DNA from: Deltaproteobacteria bacterium
GTDB lineage: Bacteria; Desulfobacterota; WTBG01; JAGOGO01
Assembly (NCBI GenBank): GCA_017996625.1
Contig: JAGOGO010000004.1
Span: 1 to 55,899, forward strand
DNA: 55,899 nt
Reading direction: 5' to 3'
Of the stretch, positions 16,333 to 25,456 are shown piece after piece. The position numbers and the translations under genes were made by a program. The notes under the pieces are model-generated. The model was not told where the DNA came from, ran no database searches, and was given only the letters and a program-made list of their open reading frames with translations. Each line of letters opens with the position of its first letter. Position 1 is the stretch's first letter.

Positions 16333-16902
16333 ATGAGTGAAGAACGAAAAAAGGCGGGAGTAGACCTGGGTCTTAGCGATGAAGAAAAAGAGCAGCTGCG
16401 CAGCCTTGTGCGAGACGCGATTCAGCATCAGCTCAACGGCACCGATTTTCAAACAGCTCCAATCAGCTCGAAAAACCTGGCTCAACCCCGAGGCGCATTT
16501 GTTTCACTCCACCGCCGCAACCGGCTGCGCGGCTGCATCGGACACATCCAACCCGATCGTCCTCTGTTCGAAACAATTCAGGAGATGGCGGTAGCGGCAG
16601 CTTTTGAAGATCCTCGTTTTCCGCCTCTGCGATCTGATGAATACGGAGATCTGGATATCGAGATCTCGGTGCTCACACCGCTTCAGAAAATCTCCGACAT
16701 CAGTGAAATTGAAGTAGGTAAACATGGCATCTATATCGTAAAAGAATTTTATGCCGGATTGCTTCTTCCCCAAGTGGCTGTCGATTACGGATGGGACCGG
16801 CTTACGTTCTTGCAGCAGACATGTCTCAAAGCCGGCCTTCCTGCAGACGCCTGGAAGGAAGGAGACGCAAAAATCTATATCTTTTCGGCTGATATCTTCT
16901 GA
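16333..16902 (+). CDS. AMMECR1-domain protein (AmmeMemoRadiSam system protein A)
   Basis: 189 residues from ATG 16333 (GAGG upstream); a GTG at 16246 overlapping the Memo stop would add 29 unconserved residues. The AMMECR1 fold is clear: PRGAFVSLHRRNRLRGCIGHIQP holds the invariant LRGCIG motif, and later EYGDLDIEISVLTPLQKI, GKHGIYIVKEFYAGLLLPQVAVDYGWDRLTFLQQTCLKAGLP are typical. The molecular function is not established in any organism. It often travels with Memo and a radical SAM gene; here no radical SAM gene lies within the window. Confidence 0.93.
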   Translation: MSEERKKAGVDLGLSDEEKEQLRSLVRDAIQHQLNGTDFQTAPISSKNLAQPRGAFVSLHRRNRLRGCIGHIQPDRPLFETIQEMAVAAAFEDPRFPPLRSDEYGDLDIEISVLTPLQKISDISEIEVGKHGIYIVKEFYAGLLLPQVAVDYGWDRLTFLQQTCLKAGLPADAWKEGDAKIYIFSADIF

Positions 16903-16948
16903 ACCGTTTGTCGTACGAACACCAGAAAATTGACATCCGCTGCCGCTG

Positions 16949-18253
16949 GTGTCCGATGAGATTGTAATCAATCCATTCACGCACACGTACCGTATGGATC
17001 ATCCAAAGCTTCGCAACGTTGAAGTCTTCCCCGTCGATATTGAAGGTCAGCAGCTGATTGCCTTTCGCGATCCGCTCCGGATGAGTGAAAACATCATTTT
17101 TCTCCCAGCCCAGGCACTGCCGGTGGTGAGCATGTTCGATGGCAAGCACTCTATTCTGGATATTCAGGCAGCGTATATGCGCAGCCACGGTGCCCTTCTC
17201 TACAGCGATCAGATCCTCGAAGTCGCCTCGAGCCTCGATGAAAACTACCTCCTGGAAAGCGACCGTTTTTTTGATCATCTTGCCAAGCTCGAACGTGAAT
17301 TTTCCGCGTCACCGGACCGAAAAGCCTGGCTGGCGGGAAATGGCTACGAGGAGAATCCGGAAGCGCTTCGCTCATTCCTCGATCGCCTGTTCCTCGATCG
17401 CCAAGGACCGGGCAGCCGACCCCGGAGGAATCCGGTACCGCGAGGACTTCGGGGATTCATTGCCCCTCACATTGACTTTTCCCGCGGCGGGCCCTGTTAC
17501 GCATGGGCGTATCGAGAAACTGCCGAACATTCTGCTGCGGATGTTTTTATTTTGCTGGGTACACTGCATGCACCGTCGAAGCGGTTGTTTATTATCAGCC
17601 GGAAGAACTTTCAAACGCCCTTCGGTACGCTTTCCGCCGATCAGAATATCATCGAGCGACTGGACCGCTCTCTCGGGCCAGCGTATTTCGCCGATGAATT
17701 TCTCCATCGCAGCGAACACTCGATTGAATTCCAAACAGTCTTTCTCAGTTACCTCTTTTCCGGTTTACGGAAAGTCACCATTGTCCCGATACTCTGTGGC
17801 TCCTTTTATGAACTCATGTGCCGCCGTCAATCTCCTTCCGACGTGGAGGAAGTGAACACCTTCATTGACACACTCCGTGAAGCAGTTGCAGAAGACGGAA
17901 GAAGAATCTGCCTGGTTGCCGGTGCCGATCTGGCACATGTAGGACCACAGTTCGGTGATGCTCAGCGTATAACACCATCATCTTTGCAGACCGTGAGAGC
18001 GAAAGATCTCGCCATGCTTGATCGCGTCATTGCCGGCGACGCGGAAGGCTTTTATGCATACGTAGAAAAAGAGCACGATGACCGGAAAATCTGCGGGCTT
18101 CCGCCGATTTATCTGCTCCTTCGTCTGTTGCGGGAAAGTGAGGGAAGACTGCTCAACTACGGACAGTGGTGCGATCCTTCCGGCATCGGAGCTGTGACGT
18201 TTGCAAGCCTGGTCTTTTATGAGGCTCGTCAAGGCTGTCAAGGCATCGCCTGA
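16949..18253 (+). CDS. second Memo-family protein with N-terminal extension
   Basis: 434 residues from a GTG at 16949; ATG 16994 is possible, and neither has a clear ribosome site. Residues 1-150 form an extra domain with no motif I recognise; part of it (HSILDIQAAYMRSHGALLYSDQILEVASSLDENYLLES) resembles the winged-helix/PqqD-like segment found in other AmmeMemoRadiSam proteins. The Memo domain covers about residues 155-425: APHIDFSRGG, LGTLHAPS, RSEHSIEFQTVFL, ILCGSF, GADLAHVGPQFGD, KICGLPPIYLLLRL. The conserved His and Cys positions are kept. It starts 46 bases after AMMECR1. Two Memo genes around one AMMECR1 suggests a heteromeric or specialised pair; this is inference. Confidence 0.85.
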   Translation: MSDEIVINPFTHTYRMDHPKLRNVEVFPVDIEGQQLIAFRDPLRMSENIIFLPAQALPVVSMFDGKHSILDIQAAYMRSHGALLYSDQILEVASSLDENYLLESDRFFDHLAKLEREFSASPDRKAWLAGNGYEENPEALRSFLDRLFLDRQGPGSRPRRNPVPRGLRGFIAPHIDFSRGGPCYAWAYRETAEHSAADVFILLGTLHAPSKRLFIISRKNFQTPFGTLSADQNIIERLDRSLGPAYFADEFLHRSEHSIEFQTVFLSYLFSGLRKVTIVPILCGSFYELMCRRQSPSDVEEVNTFIDTLREAVAEDGRRICLVAGADLAHVGPQFGDAQRITPSSLQTVRAKDLAMLDRVIAGDAEGFYAYVEKEHDDRKICGLPPIYLLLRLLRESEGRLLNYGQWCDPSGIGAVTFASLVFYEARQGCQGIA

Positions 18254-18453
18254 TCAACCTCTGACAGCTTCCAATTTCTCACATTTTAGCGCTCGGAATT
18301 TGCATTCTGCAGACGGATTGATTAACCTTAGCCCGACACAGTCGGGCTCTTGTCCTGCCAGGGTGGGGCGGACGTTTGCCAACGATACGTACTCAGTACT
18401 CGCATGAGCCAGTCCGTGATCCCGGATGCTCACCTGGTTGCGGAGTTGATTGC

Positions 18454-19188
18454 ATGTCTTCATTGACAGACCATCATGATGGCCACCGCCGAAGACTCCG
18501 AGAAAAATTCCTGCGGTGCGGCATTGCGGGATTTCACGATTATGAAGTAGTGGAATTGCTTCTCACATTGGGAACTCCCCGCCGGGACTGCAAAGAACAA
18601 GCAAAGGAGGCGATCAGGAAGTTCAAGAGCCTCCGGGGCGTGCTTGAGGCCCCATCCGATCAGCTCCGGGAAGTTGCCGGGATCGGGCCGCACAATGTCT
18701 TCGGAATTCGATTGATTCAGGAGGTGTCCCAGGCGTTTCTCAAAGAACGACTCATGGAGAAACCGGCCTGCAATTCTTCTCAAGAGGTGTTTGAGTATCT
18801 GTATCACAGCATGCGCGGACTTCAGAACGAGATCTTCAAGGTGCTTTTTCTCGACGGCAAAAACCGGATTATCGCTATCGAAGATCTGTTTCATGGAACA
18901 TTGAACGCTTCAGCGGTTTATCCCCGGGAAGTGATCAGGGAGGCAATCAAGCGCAATGCTGTCAGCCTGGTGTTTGCTCACAACCATCCTTCAGGCGATC
19001 CCGATCCCTCTCCAGAGGACAAAGCTGTTACCCGGGATTTGATCTTTGCCGGCGATATTATGCACCTCAAGGTACTCGACCATCTGATCATCGGCGATAA
19101 TCGCTATTTCAGTTTTGCGGATGTTGGCCTGGTCGAGCAGTACCACAGAGAGTATCGCAGTCGAATTGTTATGCCATCCTCTACCTAA
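18454..19188 (+). CDS. radC: RadC/UPF0758 family JAB1/MPN-domain protein
   Basis: 244 residues from ATG 18454; an ATG-like longer frame from 18376 is possible but adds unconserved residues. The N-terminal helix-hairpin-helix region (AGIGPHNVFGIRLIQEV) precedes a JAMM metal site, HNHPSGDPDPSPED, with the usual PREVIREAIKRNAVSLVFAHNHPSG context. A role in DNA repair has been questioned, and the true substrate is unknown. The stop TAA shares a base with the ATG of the peptide-binding protein gene, so it appears coupled to the ABC operon. Confidence 0.9.
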   Translation: MSSLTDHHDGHRRRLREKFLRCGIAGFHDYEVVELLLTLGTPRRDCKEQAKEAIRKFKSLRGVLEAPSDQLREVAGIGPHNVFGIRLIQEVSQAFLKERLMEKPACNSSQEVFEYLYHSMRGLQNEIFKVLFLDGKNRIIAIEDLFHGTLNASAVYPREVIREAIKRNAVSLVFAHNHPSGDPDPSPEDKAVTRDLIFAGDIMHLKVLDHLIIGDNRYFSFADVGLVEQYHREYRSRIVMPSST

Positions 19189-20855
19189 TGGGAAGTATAG
19201 TGAGAAAAAGAAAAATTCTTGGTGCGGGCCTGATGCTGCTGCTGATTGCAGTGGGCTGCACAACCGGAACAGATGACGCTGAACAGAGCGGCACCAGTGC
19301 TCCTGAAAAGACTGCTGCCGGCCCGCCCGCATATGGTGATATCATTGTCCAGGGATCTATCGGCGATGCAAGCAATCTCATCCCGATGCTATCCAGTGAC
19401 AGTTCTTCTCAAGACATTGCCGGCCTTTGCTATAATGGCCTGGTAAAGTACGATAAAGACCTCAACCTGATCGGGGACTTGGCAGAATCGTGGGATGTGT
19501 CCGACGACAAACTGACGATCACCTTTCATCTGCGCCACGGGGTGAAGTGGCAGGACGGTACAGAGTTTACTGCCGAGGATGTCATGTTCGGCTATCAGAC
19601 AATCATCAGCCCGAACACGCCTACAGCCTATTCCGGTGACTTTCTCGAAGTAAAAAAAGCGGAAGTCGTGGATCCCCACACCTTCAGGGTTACCTACAAG
19701 GAAGCGTTTGCTCCTGGTCTGGCATCCTGGTCGAATTTGGTAGTTGTACCGAAACACCTTCTTGAAGGTACTGATATCACCACATCCCCGCTGATCCGCC
19801 AGACAATGGGCACCGGCCCCTACCGGCTGAAGGAATGGAGAACCGGCGAAAAGATCGTTCTTACATCGAACCATGAGTACTTTGACGGCAGACCTTTCAT
19901 CGATGGGGTGATCTACCGAATTATTCCGGACCTGGCCACCATGTTCCTGGAACTGAAGGCCGGCAATATTGATTTCATGGGACTTACTCCGCTCCAGTAC
20001 CTGCGTCAGACCGATACCGGAGCATTCCGGAAGAATTTCCGCAAGTACAAGTATCTATCTTTTTCGTACACTTACCTCGGCTATAACCTGCTGAATCCGA
20101 AGTTTCAGGACCGCCGGGTCCGGCAAGCGATCAGCTATGCTATTGACAAAAACGAGATTCTTGAAGGAGTCCTGTTCGGCTTGGGAGAGATCGCAACCGG
20201 CCCCTACAAGCCGGGCACCTGGGCGTTTAATTCTCAAGTAAAGCCATACCCGTACGACCCCGCACGAGCCCGACAGCTGCTACGTGAAGCAGGCTGGGTG
20301 GATACGGATCGCGATGGGATTCTTGACAAGGATGGCGCGCCCTTCGAGTTCACAGTAATTACTAATCAAGGCAATTCACAACGGACCAGGACTGCAGAGA
20401 TCATTCAGCGACGCTTGTCAGAAATAGGCATCAGCATGAAGATCCGTACGCTTGAATGGGCAACGTTCATCAACGAATACATTGACAAGAAGAAATTCGA
20501 AGCAACGCTTCTCGGCTGGACCATCAGCCCGGACCCCGATCAATACGACATTTGGCATTCCAGCAAGACGAACTTCAAGGAACTCAACTTCATCTCTTAC
20601 AAAAACGCTGAAGTGGATGAACTCCTGCTGCAGGGCCGGCATACCTTCGACCAGGAGAAACGAAAACAACTCTATTCCCGATTTCAGGAGATTCTTGCCG
20701 AGGAGCAGCCCTATACGTTTCTCTATGTCCCTTATGCCTTGCCGGTCATCCATAAGCGGTTCCGCGGCATCAAGCCTGCAGCTGCAGGGATCAGTTACAA
20801 TTTTCCGAAGTGGTATGTACCTAAAGCAGAACACAAGTACACGATACAGCCATGA
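19188..20855 (+). CDS. peptide ABC transporter substrate-binding lipoprotein (family 5)
   Basis: 555 residues. A lipoprotein signal ends in LLLIAVGC (Cys about residue 24). SBP_bac_5 features follow: DLAESWDVSDDKLTITFHLRHGVKWQDGTEFTAEDVMFGYQT, MGTGPYRLKEWR, and RRVRQAISYAIDKNEILEGVLFG. The lipid anchor tethers it in the periplasm, where it captures oligo- or dipeptides or nickel-like ligands for the permeases downstream. Start choice: ATG 19188 overlaps the radC stop; GTG 19200, with GGGAAG 5 bases upstream, is equally good and gives a typical signal peptide. A long hairpin-forming repeat follows the stop. Confidence 0.93.
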   Translation: MGSIVRKRKILGAGLMLLLIAVGCTTGTDDAEQSGTSAPEKTAAGPPAYGDIIVQGSIGDASNLIPMLSSDSSSQDIAGLCYNGLVKYDKDLNLIGDLAESWDVSDDKLTITFHLRHGVKWQDGTEFTAEDVMFGYQTIISPNTPTAYSGDFLEVKKAEVVDPHTFRVTYKEAFAPGLASWSNLVVVPKHLLEGTDITTSPLIRQTMGTGPYRLKEWRTGEKIVLTSNHEYFDGRPFIDGVIYRIIPDLATMFLELKAGNIDFMGLTPLQYLRQTDTGAFRKNFRKYKYLSFSYTYLGYNLLNPKFQDRRVRQAISYAIDKNEILEGVLFGLGEIATGPYKPGTWAFNSQVKPYPYDPARARQLLREAGWVDTDRDGILDKDGAPFEFTVITNQGNSQRTRTAEIIQRRLSEIGISMKIRTLEWATFINEYIDKKKFEATLLGWTISPDPDQYDIWHSSKTNFKELNFISYKNAEVDELLLQGRHTFDQEKRKQLYSRFQEILAEEQPYTFLYVPYALPVIHKRFRGIKPAAAGISYNFPKWYVPKAEHKYTIQP

Positions 20856-20870
20856 GGAATACTCACGGAC

Positions 20871-20952
20871 GGTTTTAACCGTTCCAACCGTTTCAGCCGC
20901 TTGAACCGTTTCAGCCGTTGGAACGGATGAAACAGTTGAAACGGTTAAAACC
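20871..20952 (+). repeat. nonad inverted repeat between binding-protein and permease genes
   Basis: Arms 20871-20905 and 20918-20952 are complementary over 35 bases with only a few mismatches. They consist of 9-base units such as AACCGTTTC and AGCCGTTGG. In the mRNA this makes one long stem with a 12-base loop, 16 bases after the binding-protein stop and 17 bases before the permease start. The position is the same as that of REP hairpins between malE and malF, where they protect the upstream mRNA. Confidence 0.8.
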
Positions 20953-20969
20953 CTGAACATTAGACGCCC

Positions 20970-21950
20970 ATGACTCGATACATCCTTGGACGAATACTCA
21001 ACATGATTCCCCTGTTAATCGGTATCACCATCGTCTCCTTCCTGGTGATCAATCTTGCCCCCGGCTCGCCCATCTCGGTCCAAACCGATATGAACCCGAA
21101 GATGACTGCGGAAGCGCGAGAGCGGCTGCGGGCTTTTTACGGTCTCGACAAGCCGCTGCATATCCAGTACTACAACTGGATTAAGCATCTCGCAACCTTC
21201 GACCTGGGCCGGTCGCTTTCTACCGACAACCGCCCGGTGATCGACAAAATCAAGGAGCGGCTTCCGATAACGATTTCTATCAACGCGCTGGCGTTACTGC
21301 TGATCATGCTGGTGGCGCTTCCCCTCGGCGTTTTATCAGCGGTATACCACAATACCCTTTTTGACCGGCTAACCACCGTCTTTGTCTTCATCGGCTTTGC
21401 CATACCATCTTTTTGGCTCGCACTGCTGCTCATGATCTACTTCGGCATTCACCTTGGCTGGCTGCCGATTTCAGGACTCAAGTCCATCAATTTTGAGTAT
21501 CTCACTCCGGCGAATCAGCTTAAGGATTACATCGTCCATCTGGTGCTGCCGGTATTCGTGAGCGCATTTGGCGGTTTGGCAGGACTGTCCCGCTATTCGC
21601 GATCAAACATGCTCGAGGTAATCCGACAGGATTATATAACCACGGCGCGGGCAAAAGGACTGAACGAGACCAGGGTCATCTATAAGCATGCGCTACGAAA
21701 TGCACTGCTTCCGGTCGTAACAATTCTCGGACTCTCAGTACCGGGACTTATCGGGGGCAGCGTTATTTTTGAAACCATTTTTGCCATTCCCGGCATGGGG
21801 CAGCTCTTCTATGGCAGTGTTATGGCCCGGGACTATTTCGTCATCATGGGTATTCTCGTTATCGGCGCGATTCTCACCATGGCTGGCAATCTCCTGGCTG
21901 ATATTTCGTATGCGATCGTCGATCCGCGCATTCGAATCGGTAAGCAGTAA
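20970..21950 (+). CDS. peptide ABC transporter permease, DppB/OppB type
   Basis: 326 residues with six predicted membrane helices. The N-terminal [34 protein letters not shown] is characteristic of DppB. The EAA loop is present near [45 protein letters not shown]. It forms the heterodimeric channel with the next gene product. It lies downstream of the nonad hairpin in the five-gene importer operon. No strong ribosome site is visible. Confidence 0.95.
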   Translation: MTRYILGRILNMIPLLIGITIVSFLVINLAPGSPISVQTDMNPKMTAEARERLRAFYGLDKPLHIQYYNWIKHLATFDLGRSLSTDNRPVIDKIKERLPITISINALALLLIMLVALPLGVLSAVYHNTLFDRLTTVFVFIGFAIPSFWLALLLMIYFGIHLGWLPISGLKSINFEYLTPANQLKDYIVHLVLPVFVSAFGGLAGLSRYSRSNMLEVIRQDYITTARAKGLNETRVIYKHALRNALLPVVTILGLSVPGLIGGSVIFETIFAIPGMGQLFYGSVMARDYFVIMGILVIGAILTMAGNLLADISYAIVDPRIRIGKQ

Positions 21951-21981
21951 CGAAAAACCATGATCGTACTATACGATACCT

Positions 21982-22857
21982 ATGGGAAAGAAGACCAACA
22001 GTCATAGTGAACGCCCCCGGAGTCCCTGGGTGCTTTTCTGGAGACGGTTTCGCAGGAATAAGCTTGCCCTGGGGGGCGCCGGCATCATTCTCGTACTTTT
22101 TATTATTGCCGCATTTGCACCACTTCTTGCACCTTACGATCCGGATGCTCTCGACATCAAAGGATTGCTGGCACCTCCTTCGGCCCAGCATCTCATGGGA
22201 ACTGACGACCTCGGCCGTGATGTTCTGAGCCGTATTATCTGGGGAGCCAGGGTATCACTGCTCGTAGGCTTCGTCGCTGTAGGCATTTCCGTAAGTATCG
22301 GCATTATTCTCGGCGCGTTGGCTGGTTACTACGGCGGCAGCATTGACAGCATGATCATGCGCTTTGTAGATGTGATGCTCTGTTTTCCCACGTTCTTTCT
22401 TATTCTGGCAGTTATTGCCTTTTGGGAACCAAGCATCTGGAAAATCATGCTGGTCATCGGTCTTACCAGTTGGATGGGAGTCACTCGGCTCATTCGTGCA
22501 GAATTCCTCACCCTCAAGGAGCGCGATTACGTTCAGGCTGCACGTGCGGTAGGAGGCAAAGATCTGCGCATCATTTTCCGACACATCCTTCCCAACAGCC
22601 TGGCGCCGGTACTGGTAAATGCAACCCTCGGCATTGCTGCCGCAATCCTGGTGGAGTCGTCACTCAGCTTTCTCGGCATCGGCATTCAACCACCGGAGCC
22701 GAGCTGGGGCAACATGCTTACCGCGGGCAAAGACAACATCGAAATCGCCTGGTGGCTCTCGTTCTTTCCCGGCTTTGCTATTTTTATTACTGTCATGGGA
22801 TACAATATGCTGGGTGAAGGAATCCGGGACAGCATCGATCCGAGGTTGAGAAGCTAA
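21982..22857 (+). CDS. peptide ABC transporter permease, DppC/OppC type
   Basis: 291 residues, six helices. Typical DppC features are the N-terminal FWRRFRRNKLALGGAGIIL, then HLMGTDDLGRDVLSRIIWGARVSLLVGFVAV and the EAA loop ERDYVQAARAVGGKDLRIIFRHILPNSLAPVLV. It pairs with the DppB-like permease. The spacing of 31 bases to the previous gene and 60 to the next fits a single operon. Confidence 0.95.
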   Translation: MGKKTNSHSERPRSPWVLFWRRFRRNKLALGGAGIILVLFIIAAFAPLLAPYDPDALDIKGLLAPPSAQHLMGTDDLGRDVLSRIIWGARVSLLVGFVAVGISVSIGIILGALAGYYGGSIDSMIMRFVDVMLCFPTFFLILAVIAFWEPSIWKIMLVIGLTSWMGVTRLIRAEFLTLKERDYVQAARAVGGKDLRIIFRHILPNSLAPVLVNATLGIAAAILVESSLSFLGIGIQPPEPSWGNMLTAGKDNIEIAWWLSFFPGFAIFITVMGYNMLGEGIRDSIDPRLRS

Positions 22858-22917
22858 CCTGCAGGACAGGTTTTATCGGTGTTTTCTTCGATCAGGATTG
22901 AGTCGCAGAAAGATCAT

Positions 22918-23901
22918 ATGAACAAGGATACTTCGTACTTGCTGGACATACGAAATCTCAAGACCCACTTTTTTACCGACTATGGGGTCGTGAAAGCGGT
23001 CAACGGGATCGATCTTCAGCTGCAAAAAGGCCAGACACTGGGCATCGTGGGCGAGTCCGGCTGCGGCAAGAGCATCACCGGCCTTTCCATTCTTCGTCTT
23101 ATTCCCAAACCGCCGGGAGAGATCGTGGGTGGCGAAATTTTTTTCCAGGGTGTAGATCTCCTGACCCTGAGCGAAAAGGAGATGCGCCAGATCCGAGGCA
23201 ATCGTATATCCATGATCTTTCAGGAACCCATGACTTCACTCAATCCGGTTTTTACAGTCGGCAATCAAGTAAGTGAGGCGATCCAGCTTCACCAGCACCT
23301 GAACAAGAAAGCGGCTCTCGCAAAAGCCATTGAGGTGCTGCGCATGGTAGGAATACCTCGCCCGGAAGAGCGGGTGTTCCATTATCCTCACCAGATGAGC
23401 GGCGGCATGCGCCAGCGGGTGATGATTGCCATGGCTATTTCCTGCAATCCCACCCTGCTCATTGCCGATGAACCGACGACAGCGCTCGATGTAACCATTC
23501 AGGCCCAGATCCTCGATCTCCTGCGTGACCTGAAAGACAGACTCTCCATGGCACTCATGTTAGTCAGTCATGACCTCGGCGTCATTGCTCAGATGGCGGA
23601 TCATATTGCGGTCATGTATGCGGGCTCGGTGATGGAGTACACCAGCGCTGCAGTGCTGTTCGAACATTCTCGAAACCCTTACACCCGGGGTTTGCTGCGT
23701 TCGCTGCCATACCACCAGCAGCGAAAAACGCGCTTCAACGTTATTCCTGGTCAGATCCCGGATCCGCTCGGTCTGCCTCCGGGCTGTCCGTTTAATCCCC
23801 GTTGCGATATGGTCATCGATATTTGCCGCAGGGTGGAACCGGAATTGCTGGAAGTTGTGCCAGATCAGTGGTCAAAATGTCACAGAAGTCATGAACTGTA
23901 A
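22918..23901 (+). CDS. peptide ABC transporter ATPase, DppD/OppD type
   Basis: 327 residues from ATG 22918; an in-frame GTG at 22879 would add 13 residues. Walker [10 protein letters not shown]-loop [10 protein letters not shown], signature MSGGMRQR, Walker [13 protein letters not shown], and switch His SHDLG are all present. The C-terminal oligo_HPY domain has CPFNPRC and two further cysteines (DICRR, SKCHRS), a Cys pattern known to bind an Fe-S cluster in this family. It energises peptide uptake from the cytosolic face together with the DppF-like ATPase. Confidence 0.95.
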   Translation: MNKDTSYLLDIRNLKTHFFTDYGVVKAVNGIDLQLQKGQTLGIVGESGCGKSITGLSILRLIPKPPGEIVGGEIFFQGVDLLTLSEKEMRQIRGNRISMIFQEPMTSLNPVFTVGNQVSEAIQLHQHLNKKAALAKAIEVLRMVGIPRPEERVFHYPHQMSGGMRQRVMIAMAISCNPTLLIADEPTTALDVTIQAQILDLLRDLKDRLSMALMLVSHDLGVIAQMADHIAVMYAGSVMEYTSAAVLFEHSRNPYTRGLLRSLPYHQQRKTRFNVIPGQIPDPLGLPPGCPFNPRCDMVIDICRRVEPELLEVVPDQWSKCHRSHEL

Positions 23902-24062
23902 GGTAGTAAGGAGTGAAGAGTAAGGAGTTAGAAGTTAAGAGGTAAGTAGATGTTGCGAGTTACGGGTTTCAGGTTACGGGTTTTACTCTTACTTCAGAAC
24001 TCGCAACTCGTAACCCGTAACAGTCCCTTAGCATTGATTCCTAGCTTCAAACTCTTCACTTC
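23899..24062 (+). repeat. heptad arrays and inverted repeat inside the peptide importer operon
   Basis: About 23899-23950 is a chain of 7-base units of the type AAGGAGT/AAGAGTA. Then 23952-23980 (GTTGCGA, GTTACGG units) and about 23996-24021 (CGCAACT, CGTAACC units) are inverted partners and can form an imperfect stem of over 20 bp. The array starts at the stop of the DppD-like gene and ends about 20 bases before the DppF-like start. Confidence 0.75.
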
Positions 24063-24084
24063 GCATAGTTGAAGGATTTAACCT

Positions 24085-25056
24085 ATGACGCCCCTGCTTT
24101 CCATTCGCAACATCAAGAAGTACTTCCATCCTGAGCGAAGTATTCGAGGCAAAAAACGCCATCCGGTGAAAGCCGTAGATAATGTCAGTTTTGACCTCTA
24201 TCCGGAAGAGACTTTTGGCCTGGTTGGAGAAAGCGGCTGCGGGAAGACAACGCTTGGCCGCGTGGCGCTGGGTCTGGTTCCGCCGACCGCAGGAGAAATT
24301 CTTTTTGAGGGAAAAAACATCTTCTCGTTAGACAAGGGCGAGCTGCGAAATCTGCGCAAGGATATGCAGATTATTTTTCAGGATCCCTATGGATCGCTCA
24401 ATCCGCGCATGAAAGCGGGAAGTATTGTCGAAGAGCCGCTTGCGATTCATCATCGCTTGAGCAGAACCGAGCGGCGCCAGCGAGTTGCTGAGCTTTTCAA
24501 AATGGTCGGGCTTCGGCCCCAGGACTGTGAGCGGTATCCTCACGAATTCAGCGGCGGCCAGCGTCAGCGCATCGGCATTGCCCGGGCTCTCAGCCTCAAT
24601 CCCAAGCTCGTTGTCGCCGATGAACCAGTCTCAGCGCTTGACGTGTCCATTCAGGCGCAGGTAGTGAACTTGCTCAACGATCTTAAAGAGCAGTTTCACC
24701 TTACCTACCTTTTCATTTCTCACGATCTGCATCTGGTACATCACATCAGTGACCGTATTGCGGTGATGTATCTCGGCCGCATTGTCGAGCTGGCGAACTG
24801 CGAGGAGCTTCACCGCAACCCGCTCCATCCTTATACCAAAGCGCTGCTTTCAGCCGTTCCGGTTCCGGACCCGCAGACCACAAAAGTGCGACTCATCGTG
24901 CCAGGCGATGTTCCTGATCCGTCCAGCCCACCGCCGGGATGTCATTTCCATCCACGCTGTCCGGAAGCTCTGCCGAAGTGCAAAGAGGTTTATCCTGAGC
25001 TGGTCGAGCTCTCAGCCGGTCACTGGGTTTCCTGTCACCTGCATCGAAAACCGTAA
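24085..25056 (+). CDS. peptide ABC transporter ATPase, DppF/OppF type
   Basis: 323 residues; GAAGG precedes the ATG. Walker [10 protein letters not shown]-loop [12 protein letters not shown], signature FSGGQRQR, Walker [13 protein letters not shown], and SHDLH are all present. The C-terminal oligo_HPY domain carries [16 protein letters not shown], again the four-Cys pattern of this family. It completes a binding protein, two permeases and two ATPases. The 183-base gap to the DppD-like gene is filled by heptad repeats. Confidence 0.95.
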   Translation: MTPLLSIRNIKKYFHPERSIRGKKRHPVKAVDNVSFDLYPEETFGLVGESGCGKTTLGRVALGLVPPTAGEILFEGKNIFSLDKGELRNLRKDMQIIFQDPYGSLNPRMKAGSIVEEPLAIHHRLSRTERRQRVAELFKMVGLRPQDCERYPHEFSGGQRQRIGIARALSLNPKLVVADEPVSALDVSIQAQVVNLLNDLKEQFHLTYLFISHDLHLVHHISDRIAVMYLGRIVELANCEELHRNPLHPYTKALLSAVPVPDPQTTKVRLIVPGDVPDPSSPPPGCHFHPRCPEALPKCKEVYPELVELSAGHWVSCHLHRKP

Positions 25057-25456
25057 AAGGATTCAAAATTCAATGTTCAAAATTCAAAATTAATGCAGTC
25101 GTAAAAAGCGCCAGTAAGCCGCGTGGCGGCAACCTATGAGCAACGAAGTGATGCCCACTTCGTTGGAAGTCCTGTTTCTCAACAAACTGAACGTCCGCAT
25201 ATTTGTACCATGGTAAAAATACTGGATCCCCGCTTTCGCGGGAATGACATACTGTTGCTGAGGCCGACTTTTTACGAGTCCATCAAAATTAATGATCTCA
25301 CAAAAAAAGTCAGCAATTACGGTAAGCCCTTTTCCTGCAAGCATCCAGGCGATAGAGGCGCTTCTAATACTAGCCCACGCTTGTTGAAGCAGCAGAAGTG
25401 ACTTGTTATGATGTTATCAATCTTGAACCTTGAATTTTGAATCTTAAATTCCTTCA
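25057..25456. repeat. intergenic gap: MITE/REP-like element copy 1 between heptad arrays
   Basis: Heptads of the type ATTCAAA run over 25059-25092 and their inverted counterparts (CTTGAAT, TTTGAAT) over about 25412-25452. Between them lies a roughly 200-bp element (about 25090-25292) whose right end (25268-25290) is the inverted counterpart of the left end. It includes a 71-bp block (25099-25169) identical to 46689-46759, with two perfect hairpins: GCCGC-GTG-GCGGC (25118-25130) and CAACGAAGTG-ATGCC-CACTTCGTTG (25141-25165). A short palindrome of the TCCCCGC...GCGGGA type (25223-25248) lies inside. No gene is seen. Confidence 0.8.
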
